From: CAIVAT01 sp037133475
GTDB lineage: Bacteria > Bacteroidota > Bacteroidia > Bacteroidales > FEN-979
Direction: 5' to 3'
Assembly: GCA_037133475.1 (NCBI GenBank)
Contig: JBAXOB010000003.1
Span: 62,001 to 126,000, forward strand
DNA: 64,000 bases
The notes beneath the pieces are model-generated. The model was given only the letters and a program-made list of their open reading frames with translations, was not told the origin of the DNA and searched no databases. A program made the position numbers and the translations under genes. Each line of letters begins with the position of its first letter. Position 1 is the first letter of the stretch. Below, one piece after another: positions 8,179 through 17,299 of this stretch.

Positions 8179-9855
8179 TTACCCCTTCAGTTTTTTATAC
8201 TTGATCCGGTGAGGTTCGTCGTCGCCGATGCGTTTTTTCTTGTTTTCCTCGTAATCGGAATAGGAGCCCTCGAAGAAATACATCTGGGAGTCGCCTTCAA
8301 AGGCAAGGATATGGGTTGCGATGCGGTCGAGGAACCAGCGGTCGTGGGAGATGATCACGGCGCAGCCTGCAAAATTCTCGAGACCCTCTTCCAGTGCGCG
8401 AAGGGTATTTACATCGATGTCGTTGGTAGGCTCATCCAGCAGGAGGACATTGGCCTCCTCTTTCAGGGTGAGGGCCAGGTGCAGGCGGTTTCTTTCGCCA
8501 CCGGAGAGGACCCCGCATTTTTTTTCCTGGTCGGCCCCGCTGAAGTTAAACCTGGCCACATAGGCGCGGGCGCTCATGGTGCGTCCGCCGATCTGCATGT
8601 TCTCGGCGCCGCCGGAAATGACCTGGAAAACCGTTTTTTCAGGGTCGATGGCGGTATGGGTCTGGTCAACATAGCCGAGTTTCACCGTCTCCCCGACGTT
8701 GAACGAACCCTTGTCAACCTTCTCAACGCCCATGATAAGCCTGAACAGCGTGGTTTTCCCGGCACCGTTTGGTCCGATTACGCCAACGATACCTGCAGGG
8801 GGCAGGGAGAAGTTAAGTCCTTCAAAAAGCAATTTGTCATCGAATGATTTGGATACGTCGATCGCCTCGAGTACCATATTGCCCAAGCGTGGCCCGTTGG
8901 GGATATAGAGTTCAAGCCGTTCTTCCTTTTCCCTGACATCTTCGCTCATCATCTTTTCGTAGGCATTCAGACGGGCTTTACCCTTTGCCTGGCGGGCCTT
9001 GGGCGACATGCGAACCCAGTCGAGTTCGCGCTCGAGGGTCTTGCGCCGTTTGCTTTCGGTTTTTTCCTCCATGGCAAGCCGGTTCGATTTCTGCTCGAGC
9101 CAGGAGGTATAGTTGCCCTGCCACGGGATACCTTCGCCGCGGTCGAGTTCGAGGATCCAGCCCGCCACATTGTCGAGGAAGTACCGGTCGTGGGTGATGG
9201 CGATCACCGTCCCCTTGTATTGCTGCAGGTGTAATTCGAGCCATTGCACCGATTCGGCGTCGAGGTGGTTGGTGGGCTCATCGAGCAACAGGATTTCAGG
9301 TTCCTGCAGCAGCAGCCGGCAAAGGGCGACCCTGCGGCGTTCTCCCCCGGAGAGGTTCTTAACCGGGGAGTCGGGGTCGGGACAACGCAGGGCATCCATG
9401 GCGCGTTCGAGTTTGCTGTCGAGATCCCACGCCTCATGCTGATCAAGCAGTTCGGTGAGTTCACCCTGGCGCTTGATGAGTTTATCCATCTCATCATCGC
9501 TCAGCGGATCGCCGAACCTGTTGTTGACGGCTTCGTATTCCTTCAGCAGGTTCACCACCTCTATCGCGCCCTCTTCCACGATTTCCCTGACGGTCTTCGT
9601 GTCGTCAAACTGCGGGTCCTGTTCAAGGTAACCCACCGAATAGCCTGGAGAAAAGACCACCTGTCCCTGAAACGATTTCTCAACGCCTGCAATGATCTTA
9701 AGCAGGGTTGATTTCCCGGAACCATTCAAACCGATAATCCCGATCTTGGCACCGTAAAAAAAGGAGAGGTAGATGTTCTTTAAAACCTGTTTATGGGGCG
9801 GATAGCTCTTGGAGAGACCCACCATGCTGAAAATGATCTTCTTATCGTCGGACAT
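8179..9855 (-). CDS. ettA: energy-dependent translational throttle protein EttA (ABC-F ATPase)
   Basis: Cytosolic ABC-F factor, 558 residues, with two nucleotide-binding domains and no membrane domain. It binds the ribosomal E site and gates the first steps of elongation according to ADP/ATP. Domain 1: Walker A GLNGSGKS (about 43-50), signature LSGGERRR, Walker B ILLLDEPTNHLD. The linker region carries basic sequence (ESKRRKTLERELDWVRMSPKARQAK), the tRNA-contacting arm typical of EttA. Domain 2: Walker A GPNGAGKT, signature LSGGERNR, Walker B VLLLDEPTNDID. Length and both DEPTN motifs agree with EttA rather than Uup or a transporter subunit. A repeat-filled gap separates it from the glycosyltransferases upstream. 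Confidence 0.95.
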   Translation of the reverse strand: MSDDKKIIFSMVGLSKSYPPHKQVLKNIYLSFFYGAKIGIIGLNGSGKSTLLKIIAGVEKSFQGQVVFSPGYSVGYLEQDPQFDDTKTVREIVEEGAIEVVNLLKEYEAVNNRFGDPLSDDEMDKLIKRQGELTELLDQHEAWDLDSKLERAMDALRCPDPDSPVKNLSGGERRRVALCRLLLQEPEILLLDEPTNHLDAESVQWLELHLQQYKGTVIAITHDRYFLDNVAGWILELDRGEGIPWQGNYTSWLEQKSNRLAMEEKTESKRRKTLERELDWVRMSPKARQAKGKARLNAYEKMMSEDVREKEERLELYIPNGPRLGNMVLEAIDVSKSFDDKLLFEGLNFSLPPAGIVGVIGPNGAGKTTLFRLIMGVEKVDKGSFNVGETVKLGYVDQTHTAIDPEKTVFQVISGGAENMQIGGRTMSARAYVARFNFSGADQEKKCGVLSGGERNRLHLALTLKEEANVLLLDEPTNDIDVNTLRALEEGLENFAGCAVIISHDRWFLDRIATHILAFEGDSQMYFFEGSYSDYEENKKKRIGDDEPHRIKYKKLKG

Positions 9856-9900
9856 ATGGTTAAATCAATGGAATGTTTCGGATGGTATGGAAAAAAAAAG

Positions 9901-9942
9901 CAATAGGCAGTAGGCAATAGGCATTAGGCAGTAGGCAGTAGC
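9901..9942. repeat. 7-bp tandem repeat, CARTAGG family
   Basis: Six 7-bp units in register: CAATAGG, CAGTAGG, CAATAGG, CATTAGG, CAGTAGG, CAGTAGC. It lies between the ettA start and the next array and was seen nowhere else in the window. Confidence 0.9.
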
Positions 9943-9951
9943 AAAATTCTA

Positions 9952-10040
9952 CATTGTCTGCATTGTCTGCATTGTCTGCATTGTCTGCATTCCTGCATTC
10001 CTGCATTCCTGCATTGTCTGCATTCCTGCATTCCTGCATT
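9952..10040. repeat. short tandem repeat array, CATTCCTG/CATTGTCTG family (array B)
   Basis: Four 9-bp CATTGTCTG units (9952-9987), three 8-bp CATTCCTG units, one CATTGTCTG, two CATTCCTG and a CATT remnant. It lies between two minus-strand genes and ends four bases before the glycosyltransferase stop codon at 10044. Confidence 0.95.
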
Positions 10041-10043
10041 ATT

Positions 10044-11213
10044 TCATTTGCGTTTCTCGCTGATTAGTTTGTCGATCTTATTGGTTTCCTTTTCCCAGTT
10101 AAAATTCTGATAAACAAGGTTATAGCCATTGAGCGCGATTTTTTTTGCCAGTCCGGGATCGTTGAGCAGGGTCAGGATATGGGCAGCATACTCCTTGGGA
10201 GTTTGGGCAACCAGGATATCCTCACCCTCACGGGCATTGAGGGCCTGGAAGGCGAGGGGGGAGGTGATGCACGGAACCTGCATGGCCATTGCTTCCAGCA
10301 GTTTGTTCTGGAGACCCGTACCGATCTGCATGGGGGCGATGAAGATCCTCGCCCCTGCGTAACATTCGCGCATATCGGGAACCCAGCCGCTGACATCGAC
10401 CTGGGCCGATTTAAGGACCATTACCCGCAGATGGGGATTGGCTCCGGCGATCAGCAGCCTCAGGTCGGGTTTGTACGGCAAAATTTCGGGAAGGATCTCA
10501 TTCACCAGGAATTCGGCGCTGTTGATATTGGGAGGGTATCCCATATTTCCCGTAAAGACGAGGTCGTAGCTTTTTTCCTTTTCAATCGGCCTGAAGAAGT
10601 CGGTATCCACGCCATTGGCAACCACCACGATTTTTTCGCGGTCGGGATGGGGGATCAGGTCGCGGTCGGGGGCGGAGATAATGATCTTGTTATCAAATGC
10701 ATCAAATGCATCATGTTCATACTGCAGCAGGCGGTTGTATTCTATCTTCAGGAAGGGTTTCAGGTAAAACGGCGAGGTTGAGAGCCGCCTGGCAACCCCT
10801 TTGGAGAAAACATCCTGATAATCCAGCGTCTTGGCAATATTGATCCCTTTTACATATTCGGCGACCCGTATAAGCTGGCAAAAGATGTGGTCGGGCTTGT
10901 ATTCGGCAATAAGGCTGTGTATCCTGGCGGCCGAAGAGACGTTATAAAAATATCCCACCTGCAGGGGCTTGCCTGAAAACAGGGTCCTGATGAGGTTTAC
11001 CGCGATGGAAAACTTAGGGATCGGGATAATATGGATCGCCTTCACATACTTTTTCAGGACAGGAATGGCATCTTCATGCAGCACCCCGTCATTCAGTGCA
11101 CAAAGGATAATTTCGTGGTGCTTCGACAATTGCTTGATCTGGTGAAACGCCCTTAATTTATCCCCTTTTTCGGTAGGGTATGGAACACGTGGTAACAGGA
11201 AAAATAATCGCAT
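10044..11213 (-). CDS. glycosyltransferase, GT4-like (389 aa)
   Basis: The N-terminus LPRVPYPTEKGDKLRAFHQI is typical of GT4 enzymes resembling the 'sugar transferase, PEP-CTERM/EpsH1-associated' group: a glycine loop followed by an Rossmann strand. The C-terminal GT-B domain carries VVANGVDTDFF, VFTGNMGYPPN, and the donor-binding region IFIAPMQIGTGLQNKLLEAMAM with the acidic residue of the E-x7-E-like motif. It probably transfers a nucleotide-activated sugar at the inner membrane during polysaccharide or lipid glycan synthesis; acceptor and sugar are unknown. The upstream gene, 39 bases away, is a second GT4 enzyme, and an internal -7 box lies in that gap. No PEP-CTERM protein was seen in the window. 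Confidence 0.88.
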   Translation of the reverse strand: MRLFFLLPRVPYPTEKGDKLRAFHQIKQLSKHHEIILCALNDGVLHEDAIPVLKKYVKAIHIIPIPKFSIAVNLIRTLFSGKPLQVGYFYNVSSAARIHSLIAEYKPDHIFCQLIRVAEYVKGINIAKTLDYQDVFSKGVARRLSTSPFYLKPFLKIEYNRLLQYEHDAFDAFDNKIIISAPDRDLIPHPDREKIVVVANGVDTDFFRPIEKEKSYDLVFTGNMGYPPNINSAEFLVNEILPEILPYKPDLRLLIAGANPHLRVMVLKSAQVDVSGWVPDMRECYAGARIFIAPMQIGTGLQNKLLEAMAMQVPCITSPLAFQALNAREGEDILVAQTPKEYAAHILTLLNDPGLAKKIALNGYNLVYQNFNWEKETNKIDKLISEKRK

Positions 11214-11232
11214 GAATTTGGCTTGTGGAGAG

Positions 11233-11240
11233 CAAAATTA
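11233..11240 (-). promoter_or_regulatory. -7 promoter box between the two glycosyltransferase genes
   Basis: TAATTTTG on the minus strand, 19 bases before the ATG at 11213. It would allow separate transcription of the downstream glycosyltransferase. Confidence 0.55.
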
Positions 11241-11252
11241 TAAAAATCCCGG

Positions 11253-12446
11253 TTATCTGACCAGTTGTTGATAAAAACCCAGCAGATTTTGGACCAGTTT
11301 TTGAGGAAGATACTGCGTCTGAATCAATGTCCGAGCCTGTTTGCCTATTTTTTCAAATAACCGTTTATCGGCGATACTCAGGGAGATCATATCGAAGAAT
11401 TCGCACGGGGCATTGGCGATGAGGATGTTTTCCTGGTTGGTATAGGCGATTCCTTCGGCACCGAGGCTGGTGGAGATGATGGTTTTTCCGGCAGCCATCC
11501 CTTCTATGATCTTGATGCGGATGCCGCTTCCCGAAAAGAGGGGAACGATCATCACGGCTTTGGAGGATATGAATTCTGCGGCGTCCCTTATTTCGCCGAG
11601 CACCACCACATTGGGCAGATTCAGTTTTCGCATCCATGCAGGCATTTCACGTCCCGCAAGGTAATATTTAAGATCGGGGAACTGTTCATGGATGTCGGGC
11701 CAGACATTCAACAGAAACCATTTTATCCCCTCCACGTTCGGGATCCAGTTCATCGAACCCAGCGAGAAGAGGGATGGATATTCAACCTGGCCGGGATGAA
11801 CGGGATACTTTTCAGGGTCGACCCCGAAGGCGATGGCGGTGCAGACGGGTTGCAGTTTCCTGAAATACTTCTCATCGGTGGGGGTGATTGCGGCAACCCC
11901 GTCAACCCGGGTGACGATATGCTCCTCGTACGTTTTCAGGGTCATCGCAAGGTGCCGGAGGTACCATTTTTTTACCGGATTCCTGGTTTCACCTGCAATG
12001 CGCTGCCAGATGCGATGTTCGATATTGTGGGCGCGCAACACGATCTTAGCCGCGGAATACCTGCGGATGGTGTCAATATAGGGACACATAAAGAGGGTCT
12101 CGAGCTGGACGATATCATAGGTTGTTTCCAGCAGGATCGCCTGCAGCCGTTTCCGGAAGGCTGCCGAGATAAAGCGCTTGACATGGTACGATTCAGTGGT
12201 GAAGAGGTTGAAAAAGGCATCAGCCGGTTTGATCCGGAGGTCGACATCCAGCAGTTCGATCCCTGTCCTTTCGCGGTAGCCGGCGGGGATATCGTCAATG
12301 GAAATGTTATATTTAAAGGAGTTGACGGCAAGGACCTTTACCTCGTGCCCTGCTTCCAGCAGCCCTTCGATCAGCATGTTCATGGCCATCGGCGCCCCCT
12401 CCCTGGGAGGCCAGGGTGACTTATTGCAGAGGAAGAGGATCTTCAT
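11253..12446 (-). CDS. glycosyltransferase, GT4-like (397 aa)
   Basis: GT-B fold enzyme. N-terminal: MKILFLCNKSPWPPREGAPM, then the acceptor-domain stretch VLRAHNIEHRIW typical of group 1 transferases. C-terminal: FGVDPEKYP, SLGSMNWIPNVEGIKWFL, and VPLFSGSGIRIKIIEGMAAGKTIIST, which holds the conserved donor-site glutamate. Substrates are unknown. The start codon overlaps the stop of the LptF/G-like gene (ATGA, 12443-12446), so the two are translationally coupled. Together with the second transferase this forms a small cell-surface glycan or lipopolysaccharide unit, which fits the LPS-export role of its upstream partner. Confidence 0.9.
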   Translation of the reverse strand: MKILFLCNKSPWPPREGAPMAMNMLIEGLLEAGHEVKVLAVNSFKYNISIDDIPAGYRERTGIELLDVDLRIKPADAFFNLFTTESYHVKRFISAAFRKRLQAILLETTYDIVQLETLFMCPYIDTIRRYSAAKIVLRAHNIEHRIWQRIAGETRNPVKKWYLRHLAMTLKTYEEHIVTRVDGVAAITPTDEKYFRKLQPVCTAIAFGVDPEKYPVHPGQVEYPSLFSLGSMNWIPNVEGIKWFLLNVWPDIHEQFPDLKYYLAGREMPAWMRKLNLPNVVVLGEIRDAAEFISSKAVMIVPLFSGSGIRIKIIEGMAAGKTIISTSLGAEGIAYTNQENILIANAPCEFFDMISLSIADKRLFEKIGKQARTLIQTQYLPQKLVQNLLGFYQQLVR

Positions 12447-13873
12447 AATTTTGTCCCTGATCCTTTAAAAAGCTTGTTAAAAAACCTCATCCATGCGTCG
12501 ATATCCAGCAAGGAGGCGTCGTTGGTGGCCTTAACCGTAAGGAAAATCCCGATGGGCATCAACACCGCGGAGGCAAACCAGATCCCCTGCCAGGGCGGGA
12601 CAACCCCTTCGGCGGCATATTTTTCGCCGACAAAGGAGATAACCCAGAAAAGGATAAAGAAGAGGGTCGACACCACCGCAGGCATGCCCAGTCCTCCTTT
12701 CCGGATAATGGCGCCAAGCGGGGCCCCGATAAAGAAGAGCAGGAAACAGGCAATGGAAAAGGAGAATTTCTTGTGATAGACAATCTGGTGCTTGTATACC
12801 AGCTTGCTTTTCAGGTCAAGCGCATCCTGGGAACTTTCAAGGATCTGCTTCGCCGCTTTTGCGTAATTGCGCGCCGATTCCAGTATGTTATAACGCTCCC
12901 TGGGTTTGAAATTATAGACCACGCTGGGGTTGAAGGTTATGGCCGGGCCCTTAATCCTGACCTTCATCGTATCCTTTGCATAGAAGGGCAGGTTGTTCAT
13001 GAACTGGAGTTCGTAGCTTTTCCGCTCTTCGGCCAGCTGACCTTTAATGGAATCAATCGAATGGCTCAGCTGGTTTACGTTTTGCATTTCGTAGTTCTTT
13101 TTGAACAGACTTTCGTCGGTACGGGTCAGCTGGAAGGCAGAGAGGTCGAACATCTGGTATTGTTCCGTAAAGCGGGTTCGCTGAAAAGGCCGGGTGACCT
13201 CGTTGCCCCTCAGGTCAACCCGTTCCTCGTAATTGGTGCCGTTAAAAAGACGGAAAACCAGGAACCGTTTGTCGGGCGAAAGTTCCATCCTGCCCCATTC
13301 AGCTGTCGTAAGCGAGACATTGCCCAGGTGTTTGGTATGGTCGTAAACCATGACGGTCCGGATGGTGTTGCCATCTTTTTCCTTTTTTTCCACCCGGATA
13401 ACAAACCCTTCAATACCATTATAAAATACTCCTTCTTTCAGGTTGAAGGCCAGTTTTTTTTCCCTTACATCATAGAGGAGGGAAAGGAATTTAAGATTGG
13501 CAATGGGCAGGATCACATTGGAAAAGTAAAAGGCCAGGGCGCTGATAAAGATGGAAACGATGATCAGGGGGCGCATGATCCTGCTCAGACTGACCCCTGC
13601 AGCTTTCATGCTGACCAGTTCATAATGTTCGCCGAGGTTGCCGAACATCATCAGGGAAGAAAGCAGGATGGAGAGGGGTAAAGCGAGGGGCACGAAGGTG
13701 GAAGATGCGTAAAACAGCAGTTTCACGATGATATACCATTCAAGTCCCTTTCCAACCAGGTCGTCGATGTATTTCCACAGGAACTGCATCAGCAGGATGA
13801 AGAGCGAGATGAAAAAGGTCATCACCAGGGGTCCCAGGTAGGATTTTAATATGAACCGGTCTAATCTTTTCAT
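12443..13873 (-). CDS. LptF/LptG-family LPS export permease (YjgP/YjgQ)
   Basis: Inner-membrane permease of the Lpt bridge that extracts LPS with LptB. The chosen start is ATG 13873 (MKRLDRFILKSYLGP, the family's N-terminus), giving 476 residues. The longer frame back to 14503 runs antisense through the next gene and precedes the -7 box, so it is rejected. Visible: N-terminal spans (about 12-35 and 55-80), the motif LPLALPLSILLSSLM-like 'ALPLSILL', LGEHYELVSMKAAGVSL (the coupling-helix region contacting LptB), a periplasmic beta-rich domain (about 135-360) and three C-terminal spans. F versus G cannot be decided. A second paralogue must lie elsewhere. Confidence 0.92.
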   Translation of the reverse strand: MKRLDRFILKSYLGPLVMTFFISLFILLMQFLWKYIDDLVGKGLEWYIIVKLLFYASSTFVPLALPLSILLSSLMMFGNLGEHYELVSMKAAGVSLSRIMRPLIIVSIFISALAFYFSNVILPIANLKFLSLLYDVREKKLAFNLKEGVFYNGIEGFVIRVEKKEKDGNTIRTVMVYDHTKHLGNVSLTTAEWGRMELSPDKRFLVFRLFNGTNYEERVDLRGNEVTRPFQRTRFTEQYQMFDLSAFQLTRTDESLFKKNYEMQNVNQLSHSIDSIKGQLAEERKSYELQFMNNLPFYAKDTMKVRIKGPAITFNPSVVYNFKPRERYNILESARNYAKAAKQILESSQDALDLKSKLVYKHQIVYHKKFSFSIACFLLFFIGAPLGAIIRKGGLGMPAVVSTLFFILFWVISFVGEKYAAEGVVPPWQGIWFASAVLMPIGIFLTVKATNDASLLDIDAWMRFFNKLFKGSGTKL

Positions 13874-13893
13874 ACGTAATGGACGAAGGCGTG

Positions 13894-13901
13894 CAAAGAT
13901 A
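13894..13901 (-). promoter_or_regulatory. -7 promoter box for the LptF/G-like gene
   Basis: TATCTTTG on the minus strand, 21 bases before the ATG at 13873. It supports the short start over the long upstream frame. Confidence 0.65.
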
Positions 13902-13926
13902 GGTAATAACCCAAACGTAATAATTG

Positions 13927-13934
13927 TAATTTTG
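13927..13934 (+). promoter_or_regulatory. -7 promoter box for the GNAT-like gene
   Basis: TAATTTTG, 50 bases before the ATG at 13985. It forms a divergent pair with the box at 13894-13901. Confidence 0.6.
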
Positions 13935-13984
13935 TATTTTCGTCTCCCGGGGTTGACCGGGATCACCCTTTCACCATTTGATAT

Positions 13985-15193
13985 ATGCAACTTCTTGAAG
14001 TTTCTTCCCGAAAAACAAAAAAGCAGTTTCTCAACCTGCCTGATTTTATTTACAAAGGCGATCCCTTTTACGTAAGGCCGCTGGATGGGGAGGTTGAGTC
14101 GGTTTTTGACCCGGCGCAAAACAGTTTTTTTAAGCATGGCGAGGCAACCCGCTGGCTCCTGGTGGATGATGCCGGCAGGGCGATCGGCAGGGTTGCTGCC
14201 TTTATTAATAAAAATAAGGCATTCACCTTCCGGCAACCTACAGGCGGAATGGGTTTTTTTGAATGTATCGACGATGAAGAGGCGGCTTTCATGCTGTTTA
14301 ACCGTTCGCGCGACTGGCTTGCCGGACGCGGGATGATGGCGATGGACGGCCCGATCAATTTCGGCGAGAATGATGTTAACTGGGGATTGCTGGTGGATGG
14401 TTTTACCCACCCCGGCTTCGGGATGAATTACAACCCGCCATACTACCGGAAACATTTTGAGAACTTTGGGTTCAAATTTTACTTTGAACAGGTATCCAAC
14501 CACCTCGATCTTACCAAACCCTTTCCCGAACGCTTCTGGAAAATTGCGGAATGGTGCATGCGCAAGCCGGAACTATCCTTCCGCCATTTTACCTTTGACC
14601 AGGCCGATCAGTTTATCAGCGATATGAAGGAGGTGTATGACGATGCCTGGAAATTCCATGAGAATTTCACCCCCATGGAGGTTGCCACCCTGAAGAAATC
14701 GCTCGAAAAGGCCAGGTCTTTCATGGATCCTGAAATGATCTGGTTTGTCTACTACGGGGATGAACCCATTGCCTTCCTGATCCAGTTTCCCGACGTGAAC
14801 CAGATCCTCAGGCACCTGCATGGGAAACTGCACCTTTTCAACAAACTGAAATTCCTCTGGCTCCGTTATCGTAAAACGATGACCCGGACGCGGATCGTGA
14901 TCATGGGCGTAAAACCCAAATACCAGCGTTACGGGGTTGAGTCGGGCATCTTCTGGCACCTTAACGAAAAGATGAAGCATAAACCGCATATCACCGAACT
15001 GGAACTTTCGTGGGTAGGTGATTTTAATCCTAAAATGCGTGCCCTGCACGAGTCGGTCGGAGCCGTTTTCGCCAAGCGTCATATTACCTACCGGAAAATA
15101 TTTTCGGAGGATATATCCTTCAGCCGGTCCACGATAATACCGGTGGATACCAAGGAGAAAGCCCTGAAACAACAGGCGGCAGAAAAAAAATAA
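13985..15193 (+). CDS. GNAT-like acyltransferase-fold protein, YghO-like (402 aa)
   Basis: Cytosolic protein with no signal or membrane span. The N-terminal half contains WLLVDDAGRAIGRVAAFINK, a GNAT-like beta-hairpin, and GFFECIDDEEAAFMLFNRSRDWL, the motif-A-like helix. The C-terminal half has IVIMGVKPKYQRYGVESGIFWHLNE, which looks like a second acetyl-CoA-loop region (R/Q-x-x-G). Two GNAT-like halves in about 400 residues resemble the poorly characterised YghO group. The substrate is unknown. It is transcribed divergently from the LptF/G-like gene with its own -7 box, and the next gene downstream has its own promoter, so it is probably monocistronic. Confidence 0.75.
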   Translation: MQLLEVSSRKTKKQFLNLPDFIYKGDPFYVRPLDGEVESVFDPAQNSFFKHGEATRWLLVDDAGRAIGRVAAFINKNKAFTFRQPTGGMGFFECIDDEEAAFMLFNRSRDWLAGRGMMAMDGPINFGENDVNWGLLVDGFTHPGFGMNYNPPYYRKHFENFGFKFYFEQVSNHLDLTKPFPERFWKIAEWCMRKPELSFRHFTFDQADQFISDMKEVYDDAWKFHENFTPMEVATLKKSLEKARSFMDPEMIWFVYYGDEPIAFLIQFPDVNQILRHLHGKLHLFNKLKFLWLRYRKTMTRTRIVIMGVKPKYQRYGVESGIFWHLNEKMKHKPHITELELSWVGDFNPKMRALHESVGAVFAKRHITYRKIFSEDISFSRSTIIPVDTKEKALKQQAAEKK

Positions 15194-15233
15194 AATTATG
15201 GGGAATTTTTTTTCATATTAATTTAATTACGAT

Positions 15234-15241
15234 TATATTTG
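15234..15241 (+). promoter_or_regulatory. -7 promoter box for the first Asp-box paralogue
   Basis: TATATTTG, 41 bases before the ATG at 15283. A TTTC at 15211-15214, 19 bases upstream, may serve as a weak -33 element. Confidence 0.65.
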
Positions 15242-15282
15242 TCAGGTAAAATCTTATTTGTCTAACCAAAAACTAAAAACCC

Positions 15283-17157
15283 ATGAAAAAACTTTTGCTC
15301 TTTGCAATTATGGTTTTGTGTGGTGTAGCTGTCATGGCGCAGTTCAGGCCCGCAAAGATTTCCAAGTCAGTCAATGTCAAAGATGTTCTTGATAAACCGG
15401 CGATTGACAATCAGTGCCCGTTCCTCAACAGCGGGAACCCGGTGGTAAATACCAAGTCGGTGATGGATGACAACCTCGGCGTATCAGGTGTTTACGACAT
15501 GCAGTCTAACGCATCTGCGATGGAACGCGTTGTATGCTGGCCCGATGGTTCAGTAGCTGCCGCCTGGATTAAAAGTGATGTTGCCGGTTATGCCGACCGC
15601 GGAACGGGTTACAATTATTCCAATGGTACAACCTGGGGACCTGCTCCTACCGCCAGGATTGAAACCCTCAAGACCGGATGGCCCAACCTGTGTATCTGGA
15701 ACGGGAACGGCGAAATCGTGGTGGCCCATAATTCCACCTCTACCCTGATTAAAAGCACCCGTGCTGTCAAAGGTACCGGCGCCTGGACCCAGACAACCGG
15801 CCCGACCGGCCCTATCGGCTCGGCAGGCGCTGCCCTGTCACTTCTCTGGCCGAGAGCCATAACAAGTGGCACTACGCATCAATACCTCCACATTATTTGT
15901 CTCACGATGCCTACCGCTAACGGAGGGATTGTTTATAAAGGCCTCGATGGCGCACTGATATATTACCGTTCGCTTGATGGCGGTACCACCTTTGATAAGC
16001 AGGCTATACAGATTGCCGACCTGGATTCGCTGCACTACAATGGATTCAGCGGTGACGATTACTCCTGGATCGAACCCCATGGCGACACCATCGCATTTTT
16101 GTGCGGCAGTGTTTATAACGGGACTTTCCTGATGAGATCGTACGATAACGGGGCTACATGGACCAAAAAGGATATCCTTCCCAACTTTTACGGCAAGAAG
16201 ACCGCCACCCAGGTCATCAACCCGTTGTGGGGATGCGACGGAACCATGGCAGGCGCGATGGATAAAAACGGCGTATTCCATGTTGCCATCGGCCGCATGT
16301 GCCAGTACCAGGATGCAACCGGTTCTTACTGGCGCCCTGGTACCGATGGCGTGGTTTACTGGAAATCAACGGAACCTCCCCTCGATTCATCCATGATGTC
16401 AAAGATCGACAGCATCGATGCCCATCATAAACTGATCGGTTATGTTGCCTCAGATGCCGCCGGCGACTCGATCGTCGGGTTCCCCTACTATAAAGGGGCC
16501 CTGTGCAACTATCCCAGCGTGAATATTGACAAATACAACAATATTTATTTCCTCTGGAGAGGCCTTACCGTCGGCAATCCCGATCCCACACCTTACAACT
16601 ACAGCCATGTTTGGGGCCGTGCCTGGTTTAACGGACACTCGGTTATGTCGCCCATGGTTGACTTCAACAGCGATTTCCTCTATATTTTCCAGGAATTCGC
16701 CTATCCTGAAGTTTCCAAGACCATTAAAAACGGCAACAAACTGCTGTTGGTTGCCCAAACCTCTTCACAGCCTGGTTCAAACGTCGCTGCCGGTACTACC
16801 TATCCTGCAGTCCCCGTGCATGAGGTCACTTTTTCCTACCGCGAAATTCTCACCTCCGCCTTCATTCCGACCGATGTACCCACAGCCCCGGCTGCCAGCA
16901 GGAATTATGTAGGTCAGAACTACCCCAACCCTGTTAAAGGGATGACCACCTTTGCAGTCAATATTGACAAACCCGCCAATGTGACTGTCGAAGTTTCCAA
17001 TATCATGGGCCAGAAGGTCATGTCATTTGAAAAGGGCGTTGTGAATTCAGGAGCCCAGAAATTTACCATCGACTGCAACTCGCTTACCTCCGGTATCTAT
17101 TTCTATACCGTTAAGATAGGTGGTGAATCTTATACCCATAAGATGATCGTCGAATAA
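15283..17157 (+). CDS. secreted Asp-box (BNR-like) protein with T9SS type A sorting domain, paralogue 1
   Basis: 624 residues. A Sec signal peptide (1-20, ending VMAQ) is followed by a beta-rich region with two Asp-box motifs, SLDGGTTF and SYDNGATW, which mark sialidase/BNR-type beta-propeller blades. The C-terminal about 80 residues (from QNYPNPVKGMTTF to the end YTHKMIVE) are a type A sorting domain, so the protein should cross the outer membrane by T9SS and be released or anchored through A-LPS. No sialidase arginine triad or FRIP motif is evident, so enzyme activity is not claimed. It is the first of three tandem paralogues, closest to 17300-19177. It has its own promoter and terminator. 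Confidence 0.88.
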   Translation: MKKLLLFAIMVLCGVAVMAQFRPAKISKSVNVKDVLDKPAIDNQCPFLNSGNPVVNTKSVMDDNLGVSGVYDMQSNASAMERVVCWPDGSVAAAWIKSDVAGYADRGTGYNYSNGTTWGPAPTARIETLKTGWPNLCIWNGNGEIVVAHNSTSTLIKSTRAVKGTGAWTQTTGPTGPIGSAGAALSLLWPRAITSGTTHQYLHIICLTMPTANGGIVYKGLDGALIYYRSLDGGTTFDKQAIQIADLDSLHYNGFSGDDYSWIEPHGDTIAFLCGSVYNGTFLMRSYDNGATWTKKDILPNFYGKKTATQVINPLWGCDGTMAGAMDKNGVFHVAIGRMCQYQDATGSYWRPGTDGVVYWKSTEPPLDSSMMSKIDSIDAHHKLIGYVASDAAGDSIVGFPYYKGALCNYPSVNIDKYNNIYFLWRGLTVGNPDPTPYNYSHVWGRAWFNGHSVMSPMVDFNSDFLYIFQEFAYPEVSKTIKNGNKLLLVAQTSSQPGSNVAAGTTYPAVPVHEVTFSYREILTSAFIPTDVPTAPAASRNYVGQNYPNPVKGMTTFAVNIDKPANVTVEVSNIMGQKVMSFEKGVVNSGAQKFTIDCNSLTSGIYFYTVKIGGESYTHKMIVE

Positions 17158-17178
17158 ACTTTAATTCAGGCTTTTGTT

Positions 17179-17210
17179 AAAAGGCTGTTCCTGCGGGGGC
17201 AGCCTTTTTT
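17179..17210 (+). terminator. rho-independent terminator after paralogue 1
   Basis: AAAAGGCTG (17179-17187) pairs with CAGCCTTTT (17200-17208), followed by T residues. It lies 21 bases after the stop. Confidence 0.85.
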
Positions 17211-17263
17211 CTTTTCCTGCATAAAATTAACAATTGGCGCGACTTTCGTATTATTCCATTTGC

Positions 17264-17271
17264 TATCTTTG
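17264..17271 (+). promoter_or_regulatory. -7 promoter box for paralogue 2
   Basis: TATCTTTG, 28 bases before the ATG at 17300. Confidence 0.65.
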
Positions 17272-17299
17272 CGCCTAAATCAAATTAAACCCCAAAATC

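Noticed and set aside
8068..8847. 259-residue plus-strand ORF opposite ettA
   Set aside because: Shadow of a high-GC coding frame; the minus strand encodes a clear EttA through the same bases.
13874..14503. N-terminal extension of the LptF/G-like gene
   Set aside because: The extra about 210 residues run antisense through the GNAT-like gene, show no homology pattern and precede the -7 box; the family starts at MKRLDRF.
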